Below are positions 9,811 through 18,271 of a DNA stretch of 64,000 nucleotides, piece after piece. Source of the DNA: Chroogloeocystis siderophila 5.2 s.c.1 (GTDB taxonomy: Bacteria; Cyanobacteriota; Cyanobacteriia; Cyanobacteriales; Chroococcidiopsidaceae); the NCBI RefSeq assembly GCF_001904655.1, contig NZ_MRCC01000010.1, forward strand, positions 1 to 64,000. Direction: 5' to 3'. Positions within the stretch are counted from its first letter, which is position 1. The number at the start of each line of letters is the position of its first letter. A model generated the notes under the pieces. That model ran no database searches. It had not been told where the DNA came from and saw nothing but the letters and a program-made list of their open reading frames with translations. A program made the translations under genes and the position numbers.

Positions 9811-9950
9811 AATGGGTAATGGGTAATGGGTAATGGCACAGCACTTAGCGTTTCTTCTGTTAGCATTTAGCAGTCAAATAAAAGCTAATAGCTAATAGGC
9901 AATAGCTAATCACTATGTTAATGACCAATTACCAGTTACCAGTATTAATG
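9811..9950. repeat. Heptamer-type repeat tracts upstream of obgE
   Basis: AATGGGT is repeated in tandem at 9811-9835, and degenerate AGCTAAT / GCTAATAG units follow at about 9887-9915, then TTACCAGTTACCAGT. These are short tandemly repeated sequences of a kind common in cyanobacterial spacers. They end just beyond the stop of the TerB-like gene. Confidence 0.7.
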
Positions 9951-9951
9951 A

Positions 9952-10626
9952 TTAACAATATTCGGTGACATCTTCATGACACTCATCAGCAAGATAGGAC
10001 AACGCACGGAAGCGCAATCCGACAAGTTGCTCGTAAAGTGGGTTGAGCTTACACAGTGGGGGAATGTGAACTATCTTCTTGCCAAAGAGCGTAACGTCGC
10101 GCTCAAATGGACACTGCGGCGGAATCATTTTGCACAAAAAGCGGGCAACTTTGGGATCGTGAATGTCGAGTCCATCAAGCCAGTCGCGTACAGGATGCAA
10201 AACGTCGATCTGTGGTTGTTCGTCGGTGGGTAAAGTCGTTGTATCAGCAGCGGTAGGAACGTCACACAACGTTTGGCGCAGTGCCACAAGTGCTGTTTCT
10301 TGTAACCCCAAAGCTTGGCAGAATTGATGTATAATTTCATCTTCTACTGAGGAATACGTACCATCGGCGATCGCCACCATCACCGCAGTCCGTAAAAAGT
10401 TTTCTGCGGCAACAGTATCGTCTTTGAAAACGCTTGCTAGTTCTTGCGGGGTAATTTTTTCAAACGATGCTAAATCAGAATCAATAGTAAGTTCGTGCGT
10501 TAAAGCTGCAATGATTTCTTGCTCTTGAGGATCGAAGTTCCCATCCGCCCAAGCGATCGCGAGTAATCCTCGCAACCAAGCGACGACTTGTTCGTTGGTG
10601 TAAGGAGATTTGACAACGCTTGTCAT
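9952..10626 (-). CDS. TerB-like domain fused to Mo-nitrogenase C-terminal domain
   Basis: The N-terminal part (about residues 10-130) is a helical TerB-like repeat (LLAIAWADGNFDPQEQEII and VAIADGTYSSVEDEII). The C-terminal 85 residues, with DPKVARFLCKMIPPQCPFERD, HIPPLCKLNPLYEQLVGLRFRAL in part and a final ADECHEDVTEYC, match the family named Mo-dependent nitrogenase C-terminus, which despite its name is found as stand-alone proteins in many cyanobacteria. Several conserved cysteines suggest metal binding. ATG at 10626 is chosen over TTG at 10635. No nitrogenase genes are nearby. The role is unknown. Confidence 0.85.
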   Translation of the reverse strand: MTSVVKSPYTNEQVVAWLRGLLAIAWADGNFDPQEQEIIAALTHELTIDSDLASFEKITPQELASVFKDDTVAAENFLRTAVMVAIADGTYSSVEDEIIHQFCQALGLQETALVALRQTLCDVPTAADTTTLPTDEQPQIDVLHPVRDWLDGLDIHDPKVARFLCKMIPPQCPFERDVTLFGKKIVHIPPLCKLNPLYEQLVGLRFRALSYLADECHEDVTEYC

Positions 10627-10733
10627 AGTAATCAATACTTATAAATTAATTTTCCGAGACTATCCTAGCGCTGGTAGTAGCCTCACTGGCTGTAAACTAG
10701 AAAACCGAGTTGCTTGATTTTAGGCATAAATTT

Positions 10734-11102
10734 GTGACGCTACCAGAGTTTGGATTATTTCTCATTTCAATCCTAGCGAGCGTGGCTGGGCAATGGCTGC
10801 TCAAAGCGGGTGCATTAAAGCTAGGTAGAGTAGATGCGAGTAATTTTGTGAGTCATGTGTTAGGCATGATTACGATTCCAGAATTACTTGCTGGATTGAC
10901 GTGTTATGCCTTGGGTGCGATTGTTTATATTTTGGTGCTAACGCGGGTTAAACTTAGCGTTGCGGGACCAGCGGTGGCATTAGTTTATGTTTTTTCGTTG
11001 CTGATTGGATACTTTATTTTTCGCGAAGCTATTCCTACTAGTCGATTAGTTGGCTTGGGGCTAATTATCTGTGGTGTTATTCTCGTGATTTGGAAAAGTT
11101 AG
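10734..11102 (+). CDS. Small EamA/SMR-type membrane transporter
   Basis: A protein of about 122 residues with four hydrophobic helices (ILASVAGQWLLKAGAL, ELLAGLTCYALGAIVYILVL, VALVYVFSLLIGYFIF, GLGLIICGVILVIW). This is half the size of a normal EamA carrier and looks like the ArnE/ArnF pair that moves lipid-linked aminoarabinose, or a small multidrug-resistance subunit. It sits at the edge of the polysaccharide island and converges with its last gene (four-base overlap of the ends), so a lipid-sugar flippase role is attractive but inferred. GTG at 10734 is preferred; TTG at 10710 is also open. Confidence 0.8.
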   Translation: MTLPEFGLFLISILASVAGQWLLKAGALKLGRVDASNFVSHVLGMITIPELLAGLTCYALGAIVYILVLTRVKLSVAGPAVALVYVFSLLIGYFIFREAIPTSRLVGLGLIICGVILVIWKS

Positions 11103-12175
11103 AGATAGCGCGCGAGAACTTCAGCGGTCGCTTGTCCTGTTTTTGCCCAGTTGAAATTATTTGCCCTGACACGACTTTGTTCAGAAAGCCGCGATCGCAA
11201 TCCTGATTCGGTTGCAACCGCTTGCATGGCGGCGGTTATTTCTGCGGTGTTGTAAGGATCGACTAATAGCGCGGCGTCGCCTGCAACTTCGGGTAACGAA
11301 GAAACATTCGAGGTAATTACTGGAGTTCCACACGCCATCGCTTCTAATACAGGTAATCCGAATCCTTCCCACAAGCTAGGAAACACCAGCGCGATCGCTT
11401 GATTGATAATTGTCGGCAAATCTTGATATTTCACATAGTCAAGAATTTTGACGCGATCGCTGATGTTGAGTTCGGCTGCTACTGTTTGTAATGCAGGAGT
11501 ATAACGCGGATCGAATGGGCCTGCTAGCCATAATTCGTAGTCGCGTGGCAATGCTGCAAAAGCAGTAATTACCCGCTGCAAGTTTTTGTAAGGATCGTGG
11601 CGTCCAATGTAGAGGAAATAGTTACTTGTTGGTAAATCGAGAAAGCGAAAGTGGTTAGCATCGTGCGCTAATAAGATTGACGTAATTTTATCTGGCTTGA
11701 TGTTGTAAAAGTGTGTGAGGTCCTTCGCAGTGGCAGTGGAAATGCAGAGAATATGTTCAGCTTGCGCTAGCACTTGAGGAACGTAATAGCGAAAGTAAAG
11801 CGTCAGCGGAGAACGTGAGGGAAAGTGTAAAGGAATCAAGTCGTTGACGTTGACAATGTAACGACAATTCGTCTGTAGCGGGGCTTCGGGTACGGGGGAA
11901 AATAGAAGACGCGATCGCAGTTCTTTATATATTTTGGGAATTTGCAGTTGCGTCCACAACAAACGACGAAAATGACCCAAGCTGCCATAATCTGGAGTGA
12001 GATTTGGTGGAACTGGGTAGTACTCAGCTTTTAAAGCTTTTGGGCGCGCCTCTGAGGAAATCAGTAGCGTGGGTTGGAGTGGCTGTAAATGTGGAAATAG
12101 GTTAGCCGCGTAGGTTGTTATTCCTGTTGGTTTTTGGGCAAGAAACGATAGGTTCACTAATAAGGAATTTTGCAA
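11099..12175 (-). CDS. Glycosyltransferase family 4 (GT-B)
   Basis: A 358-residue GT-B enzyme. The C-terminal donor-binding half has [20 protein letters not shown] and the E-x7-E type motif in [20 protein letters not shown] followed by [18 protein letters not shown]. It likely adds a hexose or rhamnose to a growing surface glycan. It overlaps the upstream GT2 gene by 19 bases, so the two are translated together. TTG at 12175 gives the longest form; GTG at 12154 is an alternative. Acceptor and donor cannot be told from sequence. Confidence 0.93.
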   Translation of the reverse strand: MQNSLLVNLSFLAQKPTGITTYAANLFPHLQPLQPTLLISSEARPKALKAEYYPVPPNLTPDYGSLGHFRRLLWTQLQIPKIYKELRSRLLFSPVPEAPLQTNCRYIVNVNDLIPLHFPSRSPLTLYFRYYVPQVLAQAEHILCISTATAKDLTHFYNIKPDKITSILLAHDANHFRFLDLPTSNYFLYIGRHDPYKNLQRVITAFAALPRDYELWLAGPFDPRYTPALQTVAAELNISDRVKILDYVKYQDLPTIINQAIALVFPSLWEGFGLPVLEAMACGTPVITSNVSSLPEVAGDAALLVDPYNTAEITAAMQAVATESGLRSRLSEQSRVRANNFNWAKTGQATAEVLARYL

Positions 12176-13020
12176 AATGATAGCAAGTATCTTAAATAAA
12201 GTATTGTTCCGTATATTTTACCAAACGCTACTTGCGGTTTTACAAAAATTAGTATAAAAGCATAGAAAATCAAACGCATTAATCTTAGAAAAAGAGTGAA
12301 ACAATTTGTATATTTTTCTATGGTTATTAAATAACTATATGTACTATATTTAATCTTGTTAAATATATTTTTATTTGTAATTGAAGATGGTTGATGAATG
12401 ACTTGAAATAGTTTTGTAACTGCAACAATATGCCCTTGTTGCGCGTATCTTTGGCAAAGTTCAAAGTCTTCGTAATAAAGGAAATATCTTGAATCAAATT
12501 GCGGACATTCACTAAAATTGTTACAATTAAGAATCAAACTACAGCCAGAAACCCAATCACACTGAACGTAGGCTGCGTCTGAATTACTTAAAATGTCTTG
12601 AGTTGAAATAGTGCCAGTAGCGCGACGAAAACAACCACCAGCAAACCAAATGTCATTGTTGGGCGTGTAAATAATTGTACCGAGTATTGAAACTTCTGGA
12701 TAGGTTGCAAAAAAACAATTCGCTTTTTCCTGAATGTTTTCTATAAAATAAGCATCAGGATTAATAATCCAAACAATGGCATTTTGATTCTGAGAATAAA
12801 TCCATTGCAATCCTAGGTTACAAGCTTTTCCAAAACCAATATTTCCCCCTGGTTCAAGGATAGTAATATCTTGCGATTGGAGAGAACGAATAGCAATATC
12901 GTCAACTGAATTATTGACAATTACTACTTTACTGAGCGTATTAGAATTATTAGGAATTGATGCAATTAACTTCGTTATAAGCGATGTTGAATAATAATTA
13001 ACAGTTAGAAAATAGATCAC
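12157..13020 (-). CDS. Glycosyltransferase family 2, rhamnosyltransferase-like
   Basis: A 287-residue GT-A enzyme like WbbL-type rhamnosyltransferases: KVVIVNNSVDD, EPGGNIGFGKACNLG, the metal-binding region WIINPDAYF, and DSRYFLYYEDFELCQRYAQQG. The C-terminal 60 residues are hydrophobic. Coding sequence is markedly more AT-rich than its neighbours, which suggests separate transfer. It overlaps rmlA by four bases. Given the dTDP-rhamnose genes in the same operon, a rhamnose donor is likely but inferred. Confidence 0.9.
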   Translation of the reverse strand: MIYFLTVNYYSTSLITKLIASIPNNSNTLSKVVIVNNSVDDIAIRSLQSQDITILEPGGNIGFGKACNLGLQWIYSQNQNAIVWIINPDAYFIENIQEKANCFFATYPEVSILGTIIYTPNNDIWFAGGCFRRATGTISTQDILSNSDAAYVQCDWVSGCSLILNCNNFSECPQFDSRYFLYYEDFELCQRYAQQGHIVAVTKLFQVIHQPSSITNKNIFNKIKYSTYSYLITIEKYTNCFTLFLRLMRLIFYAFILIFVKPQVAFGKIYGTILYLRYLLSFCKIPY

Positions 13021-14093
13021 GCTAGTTCAATTTGGCAGTCATCACCGACTAGAAAACGCAAGGCTTTAGGGCGTCTTGCTGCTACCGTTAGTTGTGCGCG
13101 CTGCCCAATAACACTATCAATAATACGTTGGTGAATGCGGTCAATTTTTGCTCCTTGTAGAACAACACTATGTTCGATATCTGTCTCGATAATTGTGGCT
13201 TGGTCGGCAATACTACTGTAGGGACCAATAAAACAGTTTTCTAAATAGCAATTACTACCAATGACGACAGGACCGCGTATTGTACAGTTAAGGACTTTGG
13301 AACCAGAACCAATTTGCACACGCCCAATAACTTGACTGTATGAATCGACCTCACCAAGATTAGAAGTTTTCAGATAGGTATCGAGAATCAGGCGATTCGC
13401 TTCTAAAAGATCATCTTTTTTTCCGGTATCCAGCCACCAGCCTTCGAGTTGACACGCTGAGACTTGCTTTTGTTGATTAATTAAGCACTGAATCGCGTCG
13501 GTAATTTCTAATTCTCCTCTAGCAGAAGGTTGAATACACGCGATCGCTTCATGAATTGTGTGAGAAAAGAAGTAAACACCGACTAAAGCAAGATTTGAAG
13601 GGGGAACTTGTGGCTTTTCAATTAACTCTAAAACGCGCCCGTATTCATCGACTTTGGCAACACCAAAAGCACTAGGATTCGATACAGGACGCAATAAAAT
13701 TAAGGCATCGTGCTGTTTTTGGGTAAACTGCTGGAGAAAATAACTTAAATCTCCTTGCTGAATTAAGTTATCACCCAAATACATGATAAAAGGATCGTCT
13801 TTCAAGAAAGGTTGGGCAATTTGAACCGCATGAGCCAAACCAGCAGGTTTATCTTGGAGGATATATGTAATATTGGCGCCAAAGCGATCGCCGGTTCCGG
13901 TTTTATTCTTGACTTCGCGTCCTGTTTCTGGACTAATGATAATCCCAATATCAGTAATTCCAGCGGCAACGATTTCTTCAATACCGTACCAAAGAATTGG
14001 TTTGTTGGCGACGGGTACAAGTTGTTTAGCACCAGTATACGTTAGGGGACGCAAGCGAGTCCCTTTACCGCCGGAGAGAATCAGCGCTTTCAT
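13017..14093 (-). CDS. rmlA: Glucose-1-phosphate thymidylyltransferase, long form
   Basis: The first enzyme of dTDP-sugar synthesis: dTTP plus glucose-1-phosphate gives dTDP-glucose. The nucleotide-binding loop LSGGKGTRLRPLTYTGAKQL, the YLGDN metal site and GWWLDTGKKDDLLEAN are clear. At 358 residues it is the long form, whose last 110 residues add a left-handed beta-helix tail (hexapeptide repeats such as VIGSNCYLENCFIGPYS). It overlaps rmlD by 29 bases. Long-form enzymes of this kind can also serve other dTDP-sugars. Confidence 0.95.
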   Translation of the reverse strand: MKALILSGGKGTRLRPLTYTGAKQLVPVANKPILWYGIEEIVAAGITDIGIIISPETGREVKNKTGTGDRFGANITYILQDKPAGLAHAVQIAQPFLKDDPFIMYLGDNLIQQGDLSYFLQQFTQKQHDALILLRPVSNPSAFGVAKVDEYGRVLELIEKPQVPPSNLALVGVYFFSHTIHEAIACIQPSARGELEITDAIQCLINQQKQVSACQLEGWWLDTGKKDDLLEANRLILDTYLKTSNLGEVDSYSQVIGRVQIGSGSKVLNCTIRGPVVIGSNCYLENCFIGPYSSIADQATIIETDIEHSVVLQGAKIDRIHQRIIDSVIGQRAQLTVAARRPKALRFLVGDDCQIELA

Positions 14094-14970
14094 AGCTATT
14101 TGTGTAAAGTTCTGCCAGCATTTTCCTAAGTCCTTGTCGCCAGTGAGGCGATGGAGTTCCCAAAACTTTGGTTATTTTCTCACACGCGAGAACCGAATAT
14201 GAGGGTCGTTGCGTTAACGTCGGATATTCAGGCGTTGTAATCGGAATTACGTGCTGAATTTTGAGAGGAAAGCTTAATTTCTGCGCTTCTTCAAAAATTG
14301 CGATCGCAAAATCGTACCAGCTAGCAACACCACTGTTGGTATAGTGATAAATTCCGGTTGGGATTGGGTTGATTTCGAGTAATTGCGCGATCGCACGAGT
14401 TATATCGCCTGTCCATGTTGGATTTCCGATTTGATCGGCGACGACACGAATTTCTTTGCGATCTGCACCGAGTCGCAGCATCGTTTTGACAAAGTTATTA
14501 CCGTGACTACCGTATACCCAAGCTGTTCGTAAGATAATGTAGCGATCACAGTTATCTTGAATTGCTTGTTCGCCAGCAAGTTTTGATCGTCCATAAACCC
14601 CTAAGGGGTTTGTCGCATCAGTTTCTTGGTATGGATGACTTTGACAACCATCGAATACGTAATCTGTAGAAATATGAATTAGGTGCAAATTTGATTGTTG
14701 TGCTTCTGCGGCGAGAATACCAGGGGCGATCGCGTTAATCGCGGTTGCGAGTTCCGGTTCGGTTTCGGCTTTGTCTACCGCTGTGTATGCTGCGGCGTTG
14801 ATAATGATTTGAGGCTGGACTTTATGGATAATCTGACGCAGGCTATCAGGTTGGGTTAAGTCAATCGTTGGACGTCCCACCGCAGTGACATCTGCAATCG
14901 GTGCAAGATAGCGTTGTAGTTCTTGACCTAATTGACCTGTGTTACCAATCAGTAAAATTGACGGTCTCAT
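14065..14970 (-). CDS. rmlD: dTDP-4-dehydrorhamnose reductase
   Basis: RmlD performs the last step to dTDP-L-rhamnose using NAD(P)H. The Rossmann glycine motif is LLIGNTGQLGQEL, followed by NAAAYTAVDKAE, the STDYVFDG segment and the catalytic Y-x3-K in GVYGRSKLAGEQA. At 301 residues it is normal in length. It starts 152 bases from rmlC on the same strand and overlaps rmlA at its end. Confidence 0.96.
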   Translation of the reverse strand: MRPSILLIGNTGQLGQELQRYLAPIADVTAVGRPTIDLTQPDSLRQIIHKVQPQIIINAAAYTAVDKAETEPELATAINAIAPGILAAEAQQSNLHLIHISTDYVFDGCQSHPYQETDATNPLGVYGRSKLAGEQAIQDNCDRYIILRTAWVYGSHGNNFVKTMLRLGADRKEIRVVADQIGNPTWTGDITRAIAQLLEINPIPTGIYHYTNSGVASWYDFAIAIFEEAQKLSFPLKIQHVIPITTPEYPTLTQRPSYSVLACEKITKVLGTPSPHWRQGLRKMLAELYTNSYESADSLRR

Positions 14971-15122
14971 GCAGTTAATTTACAACAGTCTGGCAATGCG
15001 GATATCATAGCGGATTGTGTAGGAACTTATGGCAATCCTCAATTATTTATGAGAATCTCTCTTTGTGTTTACCTTGCAAGAAGGCTACGCCAATGTGGTT
15101 CGTTCCAAAAAAGAACGTACAA

Positions 15123-15668
15123 TCAAGCAAAGACTTCAGCTTTATGAAATAGTTGACCTGCTTGGTCTTTCTGTGAAAGTATAGGTGGAGTAGAAATAGT
15201 CCAATCAATTGCCAGATCTGGGTCATTCCACAAAATACAACGTTCGTGCTGTGGTGCGTAGTAGTCTGTCGTTTTGTAAAGAACTTCAGCGCTAGGAGAA
15301 AGAACTAGAAAGCCGTGGGCAAAACCTGGAGGTATCCACAATTGACGTTTATTTTCAGCACTCAAGATACAACTAATCCATTGACCAAAAGTTGGAGAAC
15401 TTTTGCGGATATCTAACGCGACATCCAGAATTTCGCCAGTGATTGCGCGAACCAGCTTACCTTGTGGCTGCTGAATTTGATAGTGTAGTCCCCGCAGGAC
15501 GTTTTGTTGCGATCGCGAATGGTTATCTTGGACAAAGTGCAGTGACACTCCCACTTTCTCAGCAAAAGCTTTCTCGTTGTAGCTTTCAAAAAAGAAGCCG
15601 CGATCGTCACCAAAGATTCGAGGCTCAATAATTAAAACATCAGGTATCTCAGTCGGCAATATATTCAT
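15123..15668 (-). CDS. rmlC: dTDP-4-dehydrorhamnose 3,5-epimerase
   Basis: RmlC epimerises the keto sugar before reduction by RmlD. The cupin core has EPRIFGDDRGFFFESYNE, QDNHSRSQQNVLRGLHYQ, a catalytic His in GLHYQ, and PPGFAHGFLVLSPSAEVLYKTTDYY in part. Its 181 residues are the usual length. The start overlaps the end of the flippase-like gene by four bases. The dehydratase gene rmlB that would come between RmlA and RmlC in the pathway is not in the window. Confidence 0.96.
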   Translation of the reverse strand: MNILPTEIPDVLIIEPRIFGDDRGFFFESYNEKAFAEKVGVSLHFVQDNHSRSQQNVLRGLHYQIQQPQGKLVRAITGEILDVALDIRKSSPTFGQWISCILSAENKRQLWIPPGFAHGFLVLSPSAEVLYKTTDYYAPQHERCILWNDPDLAIDWTISTPPILSQKDQAGQLFHKAEVFA

Positions 15669-16654
15669 CTTCTTGCACTTTTTACAGACAGACCAACCCA
15701 GCTAAATACGCCATAGATTCCTGCAATGAGAATAACTATGATATGCATTACAATACCAGCAGTCAGCGTGTGATAGGAATCATATCCTAATAAAGTAAAA
15801 CCAAATACCCAACCAGCCTCTAGTGTTCCGATGTTACCCAGTGTACTTACTGGTAGTAGCTGAGTTAAATTAGCTAAGCTTGAACCTAATATGACTTCTG
15901 ATAAAGACATTGAGAAGCCAAGCGACTGTAGAACTACCCAAAATAAAATAAATATTGTCAACCACAATAAGATTGAGTAGCTAAAAAGTTTTAAGTGAAG
16001 TGAAATTTGGCGATAAATAATTAACTCATCGTAAAAGTTTTTGATAAGAGTTTTCAATTTTAAAAATAAGCTACCTATTTTCCTAGATTGAGTTATTCCT
16101 CGCCAAGCTTGGGCAATTTGCTGATTTTGTTGAATGAGTACAGTTAATAAACCTACAAGTAGAGCGATCGCCAGTAACACTAAAACTAACAAAGTGACCC
16201 AATAGCTAGCTATTCTTTTCTGTGCTACAGCAAATCCTATACCCAAACATACTATAGTTCCCAATGCTAAAGCATCATGAATTCGCGTTAATAATAGTGA
16301 GGCTACAGAGCTAATATAAGGATAGTTTGAATAACGTTTAAGTAAAATAGGTAAACTTAGTTCACCTGATCGCACTGGTAAGATATGATTAAGAAATTGG
16401 TATATACAAGTAATCTCAAAAATAAGCAAGGATGAAATTCTTGCTTTAATTGAAAGCAGTTCTAGAAAGCGCAATGCTCTTAATGCTTGGGTAATTCCTA
16501 CTAGTAGAAATATTTTTGATACACCTAATACACCAACTTGAGACAACGCAGATAAAATATCAGAAGGATTTAGGATAGTCCCCAACAAAGCTATTAAGAA
16601 GATAGTAAAAACTATACTCCATGCTTTTTTACTACGGACTAGACGATCGACCAT
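15665..16654 (-). CDS. Lysylphosphatidylglycerol synthase TM-region (UPF0104/AglD-like) membrane protein
   Basis: A 329-residue protein with about eight membrane helices. The patches QALRALRFLELLSIKARIS, FLNHILPVRSGELSLPILLKRYS in part, SSLANLTQLLPVSTLGNIGTLEAGWV in part and the final glycine-rich helix are typical of the flippase-like domain seen in AglD and MprF. It lies directly between a SAM methyltransferase and rmlC. A role in handling lipid-linked sugars or lipids at the membrane is inferred. The DNA is more AT-rich than the rml genes. Confidence 0.85.
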   Translation of the reverse strand: MVDRLVRSKKAWSIVFTIFLIALLGTILNPSDILSALSQVGVLGVSKIFLLVGITQALRALRFLELLSIKARISSLLIFEITCIYQFLNHILPVRSGELSLPILLKRYSNYPYISSVASLLLTRIHDALALGTIVCLGIGFAVAQKRIASYWVTLLVLVLLAIALLVGLLTVLIQQNQQIAQAWRGITQSRKIGSLFLKLKTLIKNFYDELIIYRQISLHLKLFSYSILLWLTIFILFWVVLQSLGFSMSLSEVILGSSLANLTQLLPVSTLGNIGTLEAGWVFGFTLLGYDSYHTLTAGIVMHIIVILIAGIYGVFSWVGLSVKSARR

Positions 16655-16658
16655 TTTG

Positions 16659-17285
16659 TTATTTAGTTTGCGCTAGAATCACAGTCCAAGGCAATAGTGC
16701 TTTCACAGTTAAAATCTTAAACTTTGCTTCTACCAGTTTGATAAAACCTCGACGCGACCAGTGTTGAATATGTCCTGGACTGTTACCAAATTCAGTTAAA
16801 TAAGCACCGCGTAAAAAATTCAGTGTTCTAAATATCGGTTCTCTTGGAACACTAAGAATACAGTAAGGTGTGGCAACGCAAGCAAGCTTTTCTAAGCCGA
16901 GTTGGGGATGTTCCAAATGTTCTAACACTTCACAGCATACAACTAAATCAGCTTGATCTAGATCATGCAAGTTGTATATACTTTTTTTCTCAAAAGATAT
17001 CCGAGAATAATTGACTCGACTTCTTGCAATGTCAAGAATTTTATCTGAAATATCGACGCAATGTAATGATGCGTTTGTTTGACTCAGTATTTGAGTAACG
17101 TGACCTTCACCGCAGCCAACTTCAAGAATAGTTTGAGGGTTTATTTTGCTGACAAGTTCTGTAATAGCTTGATCGAACTGGTACAGTAAATATTTTCCTA
17201 CAGGATTTCGCATTTCATACTTATTCGAGCCAGTACCAACAACGATACCATCCTCAACGAGGGGAAAATGGCGATTTTGCTTCAT
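16659..17285 (-). CDS. Class I SAM-dependent methyltransferase
   Basis: A protein of about 208 residues with the SAM-binding motif ILEVGCGEGHVTQIL, acidic strand end LHCVDISDKILDIAR, and ADLVVCCEVLEHLEHPQLGL. This places it in the ubiE/Methyltransf_11 group. Its neighbours (flippase-like protein and polyprenyl-sugar type GT2) suggest that it modifies a sugar or lipid carrier. ATG at 17285 is preferred over TTG at 17291. Substrate unknown. Confidence 0.88.
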   Translation of the reverse strand: MKQNRHFPLVEDGIVVGTGSNKYEMRNPVGKYLLYQFDQAITELVSKINPQTILEVGCGEGHVTQILSQTNASLHCVDISDKILDIARSRVNYSRISFEKKSIYNLHDLDQADLVVCCEVLEHLEHPQLGLEKLACVATPYCILSVPREPIFRTLNFLRGAYLTEFGNSPGHIQHWSRRGFIKLVEAKFKILTVKALLPWTVILAQTK

Positions 17286-17302
17286 GTTCAACCGTTTGAA
17301 TA

Positions 17303-18265
17303 CTAACGAGATAATTGCAAATTTTCGTCGATCACTTCAGCAACTTGTTGTTCTAAGCAGTCTGAGTGCGAGTATCGTGTTAATAACTCTGCTAGTATTC
17401 CTAAAGAAATTAATTGAACTGCTAGAATTGTGGATAGTATGCCGAAAAATAAAAGTGGTCGATTACCGATTGGACCTAAACCCAAAAACCATAAAATGAC
17501 GAGATAGATAAGAACTCCACTGCCTAAAAAACCAAAAAACAAGCCTAATTTACCGAATAAGTGTCCTGGTTTATACAAGTAACGAGTAATCACAAGTACG
17601 GTTAATAAATCAATTAAACCGCGCGAATAACGTTCCCATCCATATTTGGACTTTCCATATTGTCTACTAAAGTGACAAACAGCAACTTCTCCGACTCGAA
17701 AACCTAAACTATGTGCAAGTACTGGAATATATCTGTGGAGTTCGCCATAGAGTTTGATACAGTCTAAAACTTCCTTGCGATAGACTTTAAAACCACAGTT
17801 AAAATCATGCAAAGGAATCCCCGCAATTTTTGCAGTGACTTTGTTGTATATTTGCGAAGGTAGAGTTTTTGAGATGGGGTCGTTTCGGCGTTGACGCCAG
17901 CCCGAAACGAGATCAAAGCCTTCTTCTAATTTGTTTAAAAATTTAGGAACCTCAGCCGGATCGTCTTGGAGATCAGCATCAATTGTAAAAATAATTTTTC
18001 CTTTCGCTCGCTTGAATCCAGCAAAAAGTGCAGCGGATTTACCAAAATTTTTGCGGAGTTTAATCGCCTTAATTTGTGTAGGATATTGATGCACTAAATC
18101 TTTAATATAAAACCAAGAATCGTCACTACTTCCATCGTCTATAAAGATAATTTCGTATTTACTTAGTCTTTCCTTTGTCATGACTTTTTGAATTTTTTCT
18201 GACAAAGGAACAACGGTCGCTTCTTCATTACATACAGGAATTACAAAGCTAATACCAATTGACAT
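17303..18265 (-). CDS. Polyprenyl-phosphate glycosyltransferase (GT2, DPM1/GtrB type)
   Basis: A 320-residue enzyme with an N-terminal GT-A domain (SFVIPVCNEEATVVPL, IDDGSSDDSW, TIDADLQDDP, QRRNDPISKTLPS) and two C-terminal membrane helices, the build of GtrB/ArnC-type enzymes that load a sugar onto polyprenyl phosphate at the cytoplasmic face. The next gene, seven bases downstream of a shared promoterless gap on the same strand, encodes a large polytopic protein, as expected for the partner that uses the lipid-linked sugar on the far side of the membrane. Confidence 0.93.
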   Translation of the reverse strand: MSIGISFVIPVCNEEATVVPLSEKIQKVMTKERLSKYEIIFIDDGSSDDSWFYIKDLVHQYPTQIKAIKLRKNFGKSAALFAGFKRAKGKIIFTIDADLQDDPAEVPKFLNKLEEGFDLVSGWRQRRNDPISKTLPSQIYNKVTAKIAGIPLHDFNCGFKVYRKEVLDCIKLYGELHRYIPVLAHSLGFRVGEVAVCHFSRQYGKSKYGWERYSRGLIDLLTVLVITRYLYKPGHLFGKLGLFFGFLGSGVLIYLVILWFLGLGPIGNRPLLFFGILSTILAVQLISLGILAELLTRYSHSDCLEQQVAEVIDENLQLSR

Positions 18266-18271
18266 ATTAAT

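Noticed and set aside
9801-9866. Longer start for ObgE
   Set aside because: The extra codons translate a GGGTAAT tandem repeat; the normal Obg N-terminus begins at ATG 9800.
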